35,854 nucleotides of DNA from JAZKSG01 sp964384785 (lineage in GTDB: Archaea; Thermoplasmatota; E2; DHVEG-1), in contig CAYLLH010000097.1 in assembly GCA_964384785.1 (NCBI GenBank), forward strand, positions 1 through 35,854. Direction: 5' to 3'. Positions within the stretch are counted from its first letter, which is position 1, and every line of letters begins with the position of its first letter. A program made the position numbers and the translations under genes. The notes below the pieces were generated by a model. It worked only from the letters and a program-made list of their open reading frames with translations. It was not told where the DNA came from and made no database searches. Of this stretch, positions 24,736 to 32,239 are shown piece after piece.

Positions 24736-25224
24736 ATGAACATTAAACGAAAATTAATTATTCTTATTATTTGTTTGTTTTTGATACAATTTAACCTAAT
24801 TTTTTTATTCGATAGTTTTTCTTTAGCTCAAAATCAATTCAATGTTGAAGATTCTATAGATCAATCAGAAAATTCACTTAGCATGTTGTTTCTGACAATT
24901 TTGGTTTTGTTTATGATTATTTTATTTGCTGCTATTTGGGCAGCTAGTGATGCTAAAAAAAGAGGGGAAAAACCCGGATTGTGGTTAGCTATTATATTGC
25001 TTACAAATTTTATTGGTTTATTTATCTGGTTGGTTATTAGACCAGATTATATTACTGAAACAGGTAATTCAAATTTTGGAAATCAAAACATTAGTAGCAA
25101 TTATAGTTATCCAAATAATTATATTGACAATAGAAGAAGAATCTGTACAAATTGCGGAAGACCCATACCATTTGATGCAAAACTATGTCCATACTGTGGA
25201 AAAAAATTTAAAAATTTTCTATAA
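24736..25224 (+). CDS. Zinc-ribbon PLDc_N-like membrane protein, paralogue 4
   Basis: 162 residues. Signal-like N-terminus, a short polar external part (NQFNVEDSIDQSENS), a helix leading into AIWAASDAKKRGE, helix LWLAIILLTNFIGLFIWLVIRP, an Asn/Tyr-rich linker, and ribbon CTNCGRPIPFDAKLCPYCGKKF. The charged motif is altered: the usual VYKDA reads AASDA. It ends seven bases before the convergent minus-strand gene. Confidence 0.8.
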   Translation: MNIKRKLIILIICLFLIQFNLIFLFDSFSLAQNQFNVEDSIDQSENSLSMLFLTILVLFMIILFAAIWAASDAKKRGEKPGLWLAIILLTNFIGLFIWLVIRPDYITETGNSNFGNQNISSNYSYPNNYIDNRRRICTNCGRPIPFDAKLCPYCGKKFKNFL

Positions 25225-25230
25225 AAAATT

Positions 25231-25680
25231 TTATTCTTCTATTTCAACATTTTTTGTATCTTTGAAATCATTTTTTGATAAATATATTAGTATCACAGCA
25301 ATTATAGAAAGTATACCAGGCAGTATCAGCAATAGAATTGAAAAAATACTTATTATGCTAAGAATTAATGTGATCATCCATTTTTTTCTAAAAATTGATA
25401 GAGTTCCACCAATGAACCCAAATAAAGAGAAAATTACACCAATTGCTCCAATCATCATGAAACTTTGTTTTAATTGAGAGGTTGTTACATTTTGAAAAGT
25501 TTCTTCAAATAAATCATTAGTATCTCTTATATAATCTATTGTTTCATCATTTATCAATAGAATTGGAGCAGACATCATCATACCAATAATACCAGCAGTT
25601 ATCAATAAAACTCCTGCGATTAAAGGCTTGATTTTTTTTGTTTTTCTAACATTATTATTCTCTTTTTCATCTTCTTCCAT
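25231..25680 (-). CDS. Membrane protein, DUF4064-like, 149 aa
   Basis: Four predicted transmembrane helices after a charged N-terminal stretch (MEEDEKENNNVRKTKK). Helix 1 and 2 are separated by an external loop of about 35 residues. The C-terminal part (GILSIIAVILIYLSKNDF) closely resembles the end of the zinc-finger protein at 20855-21664 (ISIIAFVLIFLSRDEF), so the two share a membrane module at opposite ends of the locus. It is downstream of the 211-residue membrane protein by 26 bases on the same strand and probably co-transcribed. Function unknown; DUF4064-like is a tentative label. Confidence 0.65.
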   Translation of the reverse strand: MEEDEKENNNVRKTKKIKPLIAGVLLITAGIIGMMMSAPILLINDETIDYIRDTNDLFEETFQNVTTSQLKQSFMMIGAIGVIFSLFGFIGGTLSIFRKKWMITLILSIISIFSILLLILPGILSIIAVILIYLSKNDFKDTKNVEIEE

Positions 25681-25706
25681 TGATACCCGCTCTCAAATTC
25701 ATTTTT

Positions 25707-26342
25707 TTATGATTTTGTTGCTCTTTTTCTTTTTTTAGATTTAATTTCGGGTAATATTTGGGTTGTAACATACCAGTATACTATGATACTGTATACTAAA
25801 ACTGCTATGGATGCATATTGTATATTTGCGGTTATTATAACAGGTATATAAAAAAGAGTTGCCATTAAAAAATATTTCATTAGTTCAGTTTTATATACTC
25901 CAAAACCAATAAGTACACCAGTAGCACCATGGAGTATTATTATTGATACTGATGCTATTAAGGCCAAATAAAGTGCTGTGTTATCATTTGTATTCATGCT
26001 TGTTATGATTATATAATAAGGTGCAAAAACTGATCCAAATCCAACACCTAAAGAAAGACCATAAATTGGTGTTGCTTTTTTTTTCTGATACCTCCTCATA
26101 TTTAAGATTACAGTTTTGAACATTTGTTCTATCAAAGGAAATAATATTATTGCAATCAAACCAACTTGTAACGTTGAGTATTCCAATATTATTGAGAGTA
26201 CTCCTGCAATGATTCCTAATATAAACATTACATAAATTGTTCTTTCTTTGTATATTCCCTCATAACCTTTTAAACTGATATATAAAAGTATAAGGGCAGG
26301 AGTCATGCCGATAAAAAGTAATGTTTGTGGTATAGTATCCAT
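25707..26342 (-). CDS. Multi-helix membrane protein, PrsW-like with altered active site (tentative)
   Basis: 211 residues with about seven transmembrane helices. The order FPLIEQMFK (Glu72, Gln73, Lys76), GLSLGVGFG, and a later helix with His138 (ILHGATGVLIGFG) resembles PrsW-type intramembrane proteases, whose first motif is EExxK. Here the second Glu is Gln, so it may be inactive or a distant relative. The C-terminus is strongly basic. It is divergent from tpiA and upstream of the DUF4064-like gene. The PrsW link is my inference from motif order. Confidence 0.5.
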   Translation of the reverse strand: MDTIPQTLLFIGMTPALILLYISLKGYEGIYKERTIYVMFILGIIAGVLSIILEYSTLQVGLIAIILFPLIEQMFKTVILNMRRYQKKKATPIYGLSLGVGFGSVFAPYYIIITSMNTNDNTALYLALIASVSIIILHGATGVLIGFGVYKTELMKYFLMATLFYIPVIITANIQYASIAVLVYSIIVYWYVTTQILPEIKSKKRKRATKS

Positions 26343-26448
26343 AGTTTTTTTATTCTCAAATCGGGGAAATGGCGAAGATTATATTAAAGGTAATCGATTT
26401 CACCAAACCCAATAATAAAAACAGAGTTTAGAGGAGAATAGAGATCTT

Positions 26449-27117
26449 ATGTTAAAAACACCGGTAATTGTTTTGAATGTTAAAACTTATGCTGAAGCTG
26501 TTGGAAATAAATCACTTGAAATAGCAAAATATATGCAAGAAATCGGTGAAGAAACAGGTGTGAGCATGGCTATTAGTGTTCAAGCAGCAGATATACGGTT
26601 ACTCAACGAGGTAAATATACCTGTGTATGCTGAACATATTGATCCAGTGAAACCAGGGAGTCATACAGGTTGGACTCTTCCTGAAGGAGTAAAAGATGCG
26701 GGAGCCTGTGGAACATTGATTAATCATAGTGAACACCGACTGAAACTTGCGGATATTGATTTCTGTGTAACTCGAGCTAAAGAACTCAACCTTGGACAGA
26801 TCGTTTGTACGAACAATGTAGCAACTTCTAAAGCAGCTGCTGTACTCAACCCTGATTTTGTAGCAGTAGAACCACCAGAACTAATAGGTGGAGACATATC
26901 CGTCACAACAGCGGATCCAGACATAGTAAAAAATAGTGTTGAGGAAGTACAAAAAATCAACAAAAAAGTAAAAGTACTCTGTGGTGCCGGCGTTAAAAAC
27001 GGAAAGGATGTAGCTAAATCAATAGAACTCGGAGCAGAGGGAGTACTACTAGCAAGTGGTATAGTAAAAGCTGATGATAAAGAAAAAGTAATCAGAGATC
27101 TTGCATCAGGAATATAA
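26449..27117 (+). CDS. tpiA: Triosephosphate isomerase, archaeal type
   Basis: 222-residue TIM-barrel enzyme interconverting dihydroxyacetone phosphate and glyceraldehyde 3-phosphate. It is shorter than the bacterial form by some 25-30 residues, as in other archaea. Lys12 (LNVKTY), His93 (INHSEHR) and Glu141 (AVEPPELIG) are the catalytic residues, and CGAGVKNGKDV is the phosphate loop. GAGGAG lies twelve bases upstream of the ATG. It converges with rpe, with T-runs between, so both are in one sugar-phosphate locus but on separate transcripts. Confidence 0.96.
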   Translation: MLKTPVIVLNVKTYAEAVGNKSLEIAKYMQEIGEETGVSMAISVQAADIRLLNEVNIPVYAEHIDPVKPGSHTGWTLPEGVKDAGACGTLINHSEHRLKLADIDFCVTRAKELNLGQIVCTNNVATSKAAAVLNPDFVAVEPPELIGGDISVTTADPDIVKNSVEEVQKINKKVKVLCGAGVKNGKDVAKSIELGAEGVLLASGIVKADDKEKVIRDLASGI

Positions 27118-27134
27118 AACAATAAATCCTTATT

Positions 27135-27779
27135 TTATTTTTTTAGAGACATAATTGCTTTTTTATAATCCTTATTTTTAAACACAAAACTTCCAGCAAC
27201 TACACAATCAGCACCATTTTCAACAACTTTAGAAATATTTGAATCTTTGATTCCACCATCAACTTGAAGAATAATATCTCTACCCGATTCTTTAATAAGT
27301 TTTTTTGCTTCAGATATTTTCGGTAAAACATCAGAGATGAATCCTTGTCCTCCAAAACCAGGATCCACGGTCATCACTAGGATCATATCTATTTTATCAA
27401 GAACAGGTTTAACCTTATCGATAGATGTTTTAGGATTAACAGAAACTCCTGCTTTACAACCATGCTTATGAATAAGATCAACGACTTCAGAAAGATTATC
27501 ACAAGCTTCAACATGAACTGTTATTATTTCTGATCCAGCTTCTGCAAATGCTTTCACGTAGTTCTCTGGTTTTTCTATCATTAGATGTGTATCAAAAAAA
27601 AGATCTGTAAGATTACGTATTTTTGAAACAACCACAGGACCAATAGTTATATTGGGTACGAAATGTCCATCCATTACATCGATGTGTATCCAGTCAGCTC
27701 CAGCTTTTTCTACTGCTTTTATTTCTTCTCCTAATTTTGAAAAATCTGCTGAAAGTATTGATGGTGCTACTAAAACCAT
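27135..27779 (-). CDS. rpe: Ribulose-phosphate 3-epimerase
   Basis: 214-residue TIM-barrel metalloenzyme converting ribulose 5-phosphate to xylulose 5-phosphate. Seen: APSILSADFSKLGEEI at the N-terminus, WIHIDVMDGHFVPNITIGP with metal-binding His and Asp, THLMIEKP, MTVDPGFGGQGF, and QVDGGIKDSN. Full length. Rpe is not universal in archaea; together with the transaldolase gene 540 bases away it suggests a partial non-oxidative pentose phosphate route. GGAG lies ten bases before the ATG. Confidence 0.96.
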   Translation of the reverse strand: MVLVAPSILSADFSKLGEEIKAVEKAGADWIHIDVMDGHFVPNITIGPVVVSKIRNLTDLFFDTHLMIEKPENYVKAFAEAGSEIITVHVEACDNLSEVVDLIHKHGCKAGVSVNPKTSIDKVKPVLDKIDMILVMTVDPGFGGQGFISDVLPKISEAKKLIKESGRDIILQVDGGIKDSNISKVVENGADCVVAGSFVFKNKDYKKAIMSLKK

Positions 27780-27930
27780 AATTTTTTTTCTCCAAATTAT
27801 TATAATTTTCTAACAGGCTTGGTAATGTTTTTTACTTTATAAAAATAAATGGTTCTTTTAAAAAATAATATAGCATGAATAATAATAGATATTTATTTGA
27901 TTTTGATGAAAATAGAATAATATTTCAAAA

Positions 27931-28086
27931 TCATTTTTTTGCTTTTCTGATTTTGAATTCCGCCATTCCGGTAGGTATTATTTCTATATCATCGCCATCA
28001 TTAATATCATGGGCTTTTGCAAGTTGACTAGGTATAGTCAATACAAGACTACTACCAACTATTCGGGCTTTCCTTGTTAGAGGCAT
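27931..28086 (-). CDS. AbrB/SpoVT-type DNA-binding protein, 51 aa
   Basis: Small swapped-hairpin transcription factor. The core is RKARIVGSSLVLTIPSQLAKAHDINDGDDIEI, the standard AbrB/MazE-like domain (about residues 5-40). The frame is open to 28152, but the ATG at 28086 is preferred: GAGGG lies seven bases upstream and the extra residues are not family-like. Such proteins are chromatin or antitoxin regulators; no toxin gene (PIN, MazF or RelE type) is next to it, so it is probably a stand-alone regulator. Possible targets are the divergent transaldolase gene or itself. Confidence 0.85.
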   Translation of the reverse strand: MPLTRKARIVGSSLVLTIPSQLAKAHDINDGDDIEIIPTGMAEFKIRKAKK

Positions 28087-28317
28087 CTCCCATCCCTCAC
28101 CAGCAAAACTTGTTATGTATGCCTGGATATATATATGTTTTGATTTTTTCAAATATATCCATAAGTATCTATAAACGAATCTCTTGGAAAAATAAAACTA
28201 TAAAAAACCATGAATAAAAAAATATTTTTAAAAACCAAAAAGTTATGAATAAAAAGTATATAACCAAAAAAACAAGATAAAACAATTTTATGGGGAAAAA
28301 ACAGAGGTAAAAAAATT

Positions 28318-28977
28318 ATGAAAATATTTGTTGACACAGCAGATTTAGACGAAATAAGAGAATTTGCATCATGGGGAATAGTAGACGGAGTAACCACAAA
28401 TCCAACACTTGTAAAACGAAGCGGAAGAAGCTTTTCTGAAATAATCGAAGAAATCTTTGAAATCGTTGATGGACCAATCAGCCTTGAAGTAGTAAGTGAA
28501 AAAGCTGAGGACATGGTAAAAGAAGCAAAAGAAATAGTAAAAAAAGTTGATAAAAAATATCAGAAAAATGTAGCGATAAAAATCCCTATGACAAAAGAAG
28601 GGCTTAAAGCAGTATCCAAACTTAGCAAAGAAGGCATTCAGACCAATGTAACACTTGTTTTTTCAGCAAATCAAGCACTTCTTGCTGCAAAAGCTGGAGC
28701 AACATTTGTAAGTCCTTTCATTGGAAGACTTGATGATCAAGGACAAGAAGGAATGCAGATAATAGCAGAAATAGTAGATATTTTCTTCAACTATGATATT
28801 GAAACAGAAATCATTGTAGCTAGTATACGTCATCCAATACATGTGATTGATTCAGCTAGACTTGGTGCAGATATAGCAACGATTCCACCCAAAGTCTTGC
28901 ATAAAATGGTAGGACATACTTTAACTGACAAAGGAATCAAAAGTTTCCTTGATGATTGGAAACACGTAAAAAAATAA
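28318..28977 (+). CDS. Transaldolase / fructose-6-phosphate aldolase-like (TalC subfamily)
   Basis: 219-residue short-type transaldolase. Schiff-base Lys88 lies in VAIKIPMT; other marks are MKIFVDTADLDEIREFA, GVTTNPTLVKRSG, and TNVTLVFSANQALLAAKAGATFVSPFIGRLDD. The enzyme either transfers a dihydroxyacetone unit between sugar phosphates or cleaves fructose 6-phosphate; sequence alone does not decide. With rpe and tpiA nearby, pentose and hexose phosphate interconversion is likely. A weak AGAGG lies upstream and no other gene is co-directional close by. Confidence 0.93.
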   Translation: MKIFVDTADLDEIREFASWGIVDGVTTNPTLVKRSGRSFSEIIEEIFEIVDGPISLEVVSEKAEDMVKEAKEIVKKVDKKYQKNVAIKIPMTKEGLKAVSKLSKEGIQTNVTLVFSANQALLAAKAGATFVSPFIGRLDDQGQEGMQIIAEIVDIFFNYDIETEIIVASIRHPIHVIDSARLGADIATIPPKVLHKMVGHTLTDKGIKSFLDDWKHVKK

Positions 28978-28983
28978 AAAAAA

Positions 28984-29274
28984 TTATTTTTTCTTTATTT
29001 TACCAAAATCTTTTTTTCTTTCTTTAACATTTTTTCCGGTTGCTTCATATAGAAACTTGTTCCATTTTTTTATTATACTATAGTCACCTTTTGGTTTCTC
29101 AGGCGGATCAATGTGAACATAAAAAGATTTCCCTTCTCGTCTCATATCAATTTTTCCAATTGGTTGTATCTCAAAGTTTATGCCTTTTTCAATGTCACCA
29201 GTTGCTCCAAAGTATTCTTTCACTAAAGCTTCTATATCTGGATGATATCCTCTTTTTATTTTATATTCTCTCAT
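28984..29274 (-). CDS. Small conserved archaeal protein, possibly DUF5611
   Basis: 96 residues from the ATG at 29274, beginning MREYKIKRGYHPDIEALVKEYFG. The middle has beta-strand character with KSFYVHIDPPEKP, and the C-terminus is very basic (NVKERKKDFGKIKKK). I recall this start as that of a short family found in Thermoplasmata and related euryarchaea (DUF5611), but that label is from memory and tentative. A TTG start at 29295 is possible. No catalytic motif is evident. It converges with the transaldolase gene, six bases between stops. Confidence 0.65.
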   Translation of the reverse strand: MREYKIKRGYHPDIEALVKEYFGATGDIEKGINFEIQPIGKIDMRREGKSFYVHIDPPEKPKGDYSIIKKWNKFLYEATGKNVKERKKDFGKIKKK

Positions 29275-29374
29275 AATTCTATGTGCAACCCTCAAATTAT
29301 TTTATAAAAAGAGAATAGTACATCAAATTAAAATGTTTTTTGATAAAAAGAAAAAAAAGATTTTTTGTTTTTAA

Positions 29375-31450
29375 TCAGGTTAGATATATTATCAATGGTA
29401 AAAACACAAGAGAGACTATCGACATCAACTTGATTAAAATATTAAGTGAGGGTCCTGATGTATCTTTACATGGATCTCCGACAGTATCACCAATGATTGT
29501 TGCTTTGTGTGCTTCTGATCCTTTTCCGCCAAGATTACCTGATTCAATGTATTTTTTTGCATTATCCCATGCTCCACCAGCATTAGCTAAGTATACAGCT
29601 AGTAGAAAACCCGTTGAGATGGACCCGATTAATAATCCTCCGAGTCCTTTGGGTTTTAAAACTATTCCAACTACTATTGGAGAAATCACAGCCATTAGAC
29701 TCGGTAGAATCATTTCTTTAAGTGCTTGGTTGGTACTGATTTTTACACATCGCTCGTAATCTGGTTTGTTTTCATCGCTTTCAAGCAGTTTGAATTTTTT
29801 AAACTGATAACGTACTTCTTCAACCATGGAATATGCTGCTTTACCAACCGCACCCATAGTAAAAGCTGTGAATACAAATGGAAGCATAGCTCCAATGAAA
29901 ATACCTGAAACAACATATGGGTCACCAAGAGATAATTCAAGGGTTTCCCCAGTTGGAAGCATTGCATTAGCTGACATAATATAAGTAAAAATCAATGCTA
30001 ATGCTGTAATTGCTGCTGAACCAATTGCAAAACCTTTACCCATAGCAGCTGTTGTATTTCCAACTGCATCTAGTTCTTCTGTGCGTTCTCGTACTTCTGA
30101 ACCCATTCCAGCCATCTCTGAGATCCCCTGAGCATTATCTGCTACAGGTCCATAACAGTCTGTTGCAAGACTTACTCCAAGTATTGAGAGCATTCCAACA
30201 GCGGAAAGTGCTACTCCATAGAATCCTGCTACATAATGAGCAGTTAACATAGCAGCTACTACTGCTAAAATTGGTATGATGGTACTTATCATTCCCACCC
30301 TCATACCTTCTATTATGACTGTTGCCGGGCCAGTTTCTGATGCTTTACTTATTCCTTGTGCAGGTTTTTGTTTTTCTGATGTGAAATACTCGGTACTAAG
30401 ACCAATAACGATACCTGATACTAACCCAGCTACTATTGCATAAAATGGACTAAGTTCTCCATCTAAAAGGTACCATGTTGCTCCTCCAGAAAAAACCGCT
30501 GTTAATATTGCACTAACGAAAAGTGAACTTCTAAGCGCTCCATAGATATTTTTTCCTTTTCCAGCGAAAACAACTAAGGTTCCAATGATGGATGCAAAAA
30601 TACCCATTCCTGCTACAATAAGAGGAAGCATAAGTGCATCTTCACCATAATCTGTGGGTGTGAAAAAATCACTTCCAACTCCAGCTGCTGCAATTGCTGC
30701 AAGAGCCATTGTAGCTATTATTGCATCAACATATGACTCAAATAAATCAGCACCCATACCAGCGACATCACCAACATTGTCTCCTACTTGATCAGCTATC
30801 GCTGCTGGGTTACGTGGGTCATCTTCAGGTATCCCTGATTCTACTTTTCCTACTAGATCTGCTCCAACATCTGCTGATTTGGTATATATTCCTCCACCAA
30901 CACGAGCAAAAAGCGCTATTGATGATGCTCCGAAACCAAAACCGAACAGTATATTTGTAGTAACACCAAAGCTGTACTCTAATAAATTGTTAAAAATATA
31001 GTATAATCCAAAGACTCCAAGAACACCTAGACCTACAACAGTCATACCCATAACTGCTCCGCTTGAAAACGCAATTGAGAGGCCTTTACTTACTGATTTT
31101 TTTGAACCCTCTGCTGTGCGAACATTGGCAAGTGTTGCTACACGCATACCTATGTTTCCAGCTGATGCTGAAAAAAGAGCTCCTACAAGAAATGCAACAG
31201 ACAACCCCCAATGCATTCCACTTCCTTCAACAAATGATGCTGCATACAATAATATGGTTATTACTGCTACAAACACTATTAATACTTTATATTCACTATT
31301 CAGAAAAGCCATTGCTCCTTTACGGATTGCATCATGTATCTCCATCATTTTTTTATTGCCAGGATCTTGTTTTTTTACATTATAGTATAAATATATTGCA
31401 AAAAGCAATGCTACTAATCCGCCTATTGGTGCTATTATTGATAATTCCAT
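29375..31450 (-). CDS. hppA: Membrane-bound ion-translocating pyrophosphatase, K+-dependent type
   Basis: 691-residue integral membrane protein with about 16 helices. It couples PPi hydrolysis to export of H+ or Na+. Substrate-site motifs are DVGADLVGKVE, the DDPRNPAAIADQVGDNVGDVAGMGADLFESY segment, and DNAKKYIESG near the C-terminus. After GNTT the sequence is AAMGKGFAIGS: Ala here and Gly three positions on mark the K+-dependent class, where K+-independent enzymes have Lys. Members of this class include Na+ pumps, so the ion is open. GGGTGAG lies nine bases before the ATG. It stands alone, followed by an intergenic T-rich stretch. Confidence 0.96.
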   Translation of the reverse strand: MELSIIAPIGGLVALLFAIYLYYNVKKQDPGNKKMMEIHDAIRKGAMAFLNSEYKVLIVFVAVITILLYAASFVEGSGMHWGLSVAFLVGALFSASAGNIGMRVATLANVRTAEGSKKSVSKGLSIAFSSGAVMGMTVVGLGVLGVFGLYYIFNNLLEYSFGVTTNILFGFGFGASSIALFARVGGGIYTKSADVGADLVGKVESGIPEDDPRNPAAIADQVGDNVGDVAGMGADLFESYVDAIIATMALAAIAAAGVGSDFFTPTDYGEDALMLPLIVAGMGIFASIIGTLVVFAGKGKNIYGALRSSLFVSAILTAVFSGGATWYLLDGELSPFYAIVAGLVSGIVIGLSTEYFTSEKQKPAQGISKASETGPATVIIEGMRVGMISTIIPILAVVAAMLTAHYVAGFYGVALSAVGMLSILGVSLATDCYGPVADNAQGISEMAGMGSEVRERTEELDAVGNTTAAMGKGFAIGSAAITALALIFTYIMSANAMLPTGETLELSLGDPYVVSGIFIGAMLPFVFTAFTMGAVGKAAYSMVEEVRYQFKKFKLLESDENKPDYERCVKISTNQALKEMILPSLMAVISPIVVGIVLKPKGLGGLLIGSISTGFLLAVYLANAGGAWDNAKKYIESGNLGGKGSEAHKATIIGDTVGDPCKDTSGPSLNILIKLMSIVSLVFLPLIIYLT

Positions 31451-31533
31451 AATTTGCCTCTCACCCTACCTCTGTGGTATTTGTAATTCTTATTTAATAA
31501 TTATGCTTTAAAAAAGGCAAAAAAGTGTTTTTT

Positions 31534-32046
31534 TTAAATTGATAGTTTATCGAGTTCTTTGGTGCAGTTTTTAAGTATTTTTGTAACATCTTTTTTGTGT
31601 TTGTTGGATAGTTTTAAAGATTTTTTTCTAATTTCTATTATTAAGCTAATTACATTTGCTTTTTCTTCTGAAAGTAAATCACCAATTAGGTTTCGGAATT
31701 GATTTATTTTTTCTTCCATTTGTTGTCCATGTTTTTTTACATGTTGTAGTGTTTTTTTTCCTTCTTCTGTAAGTTGGAAAATATTTTTTGATCGTTTGCC
31801 TTGGGTTTTAATCTCGATTAGTTTTTCATTTTGGAGTTTTTTTAAAAGAGGGTATATTGTTCCTTTGCTTGGTATCCATTCACCGTGTGTTTTTTCTTTT
31901 ATTTCTTCTAGCAGGTCATATCCGGATTTTGATTGTTTTTTTAATGAGTTTAGTATGTACATTGATAGTATTCCTTTTTGTTTTCCGCGTTTTGTTTCGA
32001 ATGTGAAGATGTTTGTCATGTTTTTTAGTTTATTATTTTCTAACAT
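31534..32046 (-). CDS. PadR family transcriptional regulator
   Basis: 170 residues. Winged-helix DNA-binding domain at about 22-100: GILSMYILNSLKKQSKSGYDLL, then PSKGTIYPLLKKLQNEKLIE, the PadR recognition helix signature, and a wing. The C-terminal 70 residues are helical and charged and would form the dimer interface. PadR repressors often control an adjacent efflux gene; this one is divergent from RND exporter 2 with 193 bases between, so that exporter is the likely target. The start could also be the ATG at 32019. Confidence 0.88.
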   Translation of the reverse strand: MLENNKLKNMTNIFTFETKRGKQKGILSMYILNSLKKQSKSGYDLLEEIKEKTHGEWIPSKGTIYPLLKKLQNEKLIEIKTQGKRSKNIFQLTEEGKKTLQHVKKHGQQMEEKINQFRNLIGDLLSEEKANVISLIIEIRKKSLKLSNKHKKDVTKILKNCTKELDKLSI

Positions 32047-32239
32047 ATAAACATTTTGGAATCGAACAGTGCGGTATCGATATATTTATATAGAATGCCT
32101 CCATACAAGAAAACTTAATCATACCTGTACAATAAAAGTAATATACTAAATACATTAAAATAATAAAGAACTTATTATTACAGCCAAATAAAAATGGGGT
32201 TTTTTAAAAAAAAACAACCTTAGAGGAAAAAAATAAAAA
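32047..32239. promoter_or_regulatory. Divergent control region between padR and RND exporter 2
   Basis: The region holds an 8-bp palindrome TATCGATA (32075-32082) that runs into a TATA-like TATATTTATAT (about 32081-32091). Further AT-rich TATA-like stretches lie at about 32136-32165. A repressor bound to the palindrome would block that promoter. No clear second half-site of the ATGT-ACAT kind known for some PadR proteins was found. Confidence 0.35.

Noticed and set aside
25013..25477. Plus-strand open frame of 154 residues overlapping paralogue 4 and the next gene
   Set aside because: It runs in another frame through paralogue 4 and then antisense to the DUF4064-like gene; no independent evidence.
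26386..26402. Palindrome AATCGATT upstream of tpiA
   Set aside because: Only eight bases and in AT-rich DNA; the arms around it do not match, so it is likely chance.
29726..31452. Several plus-strand open frames opposite hppA
   Set aside because: All are shadows of the pyrophosphatase coding strand, with Leu/Gln/His-rich composition typical of antisense of membrane-protein genes.
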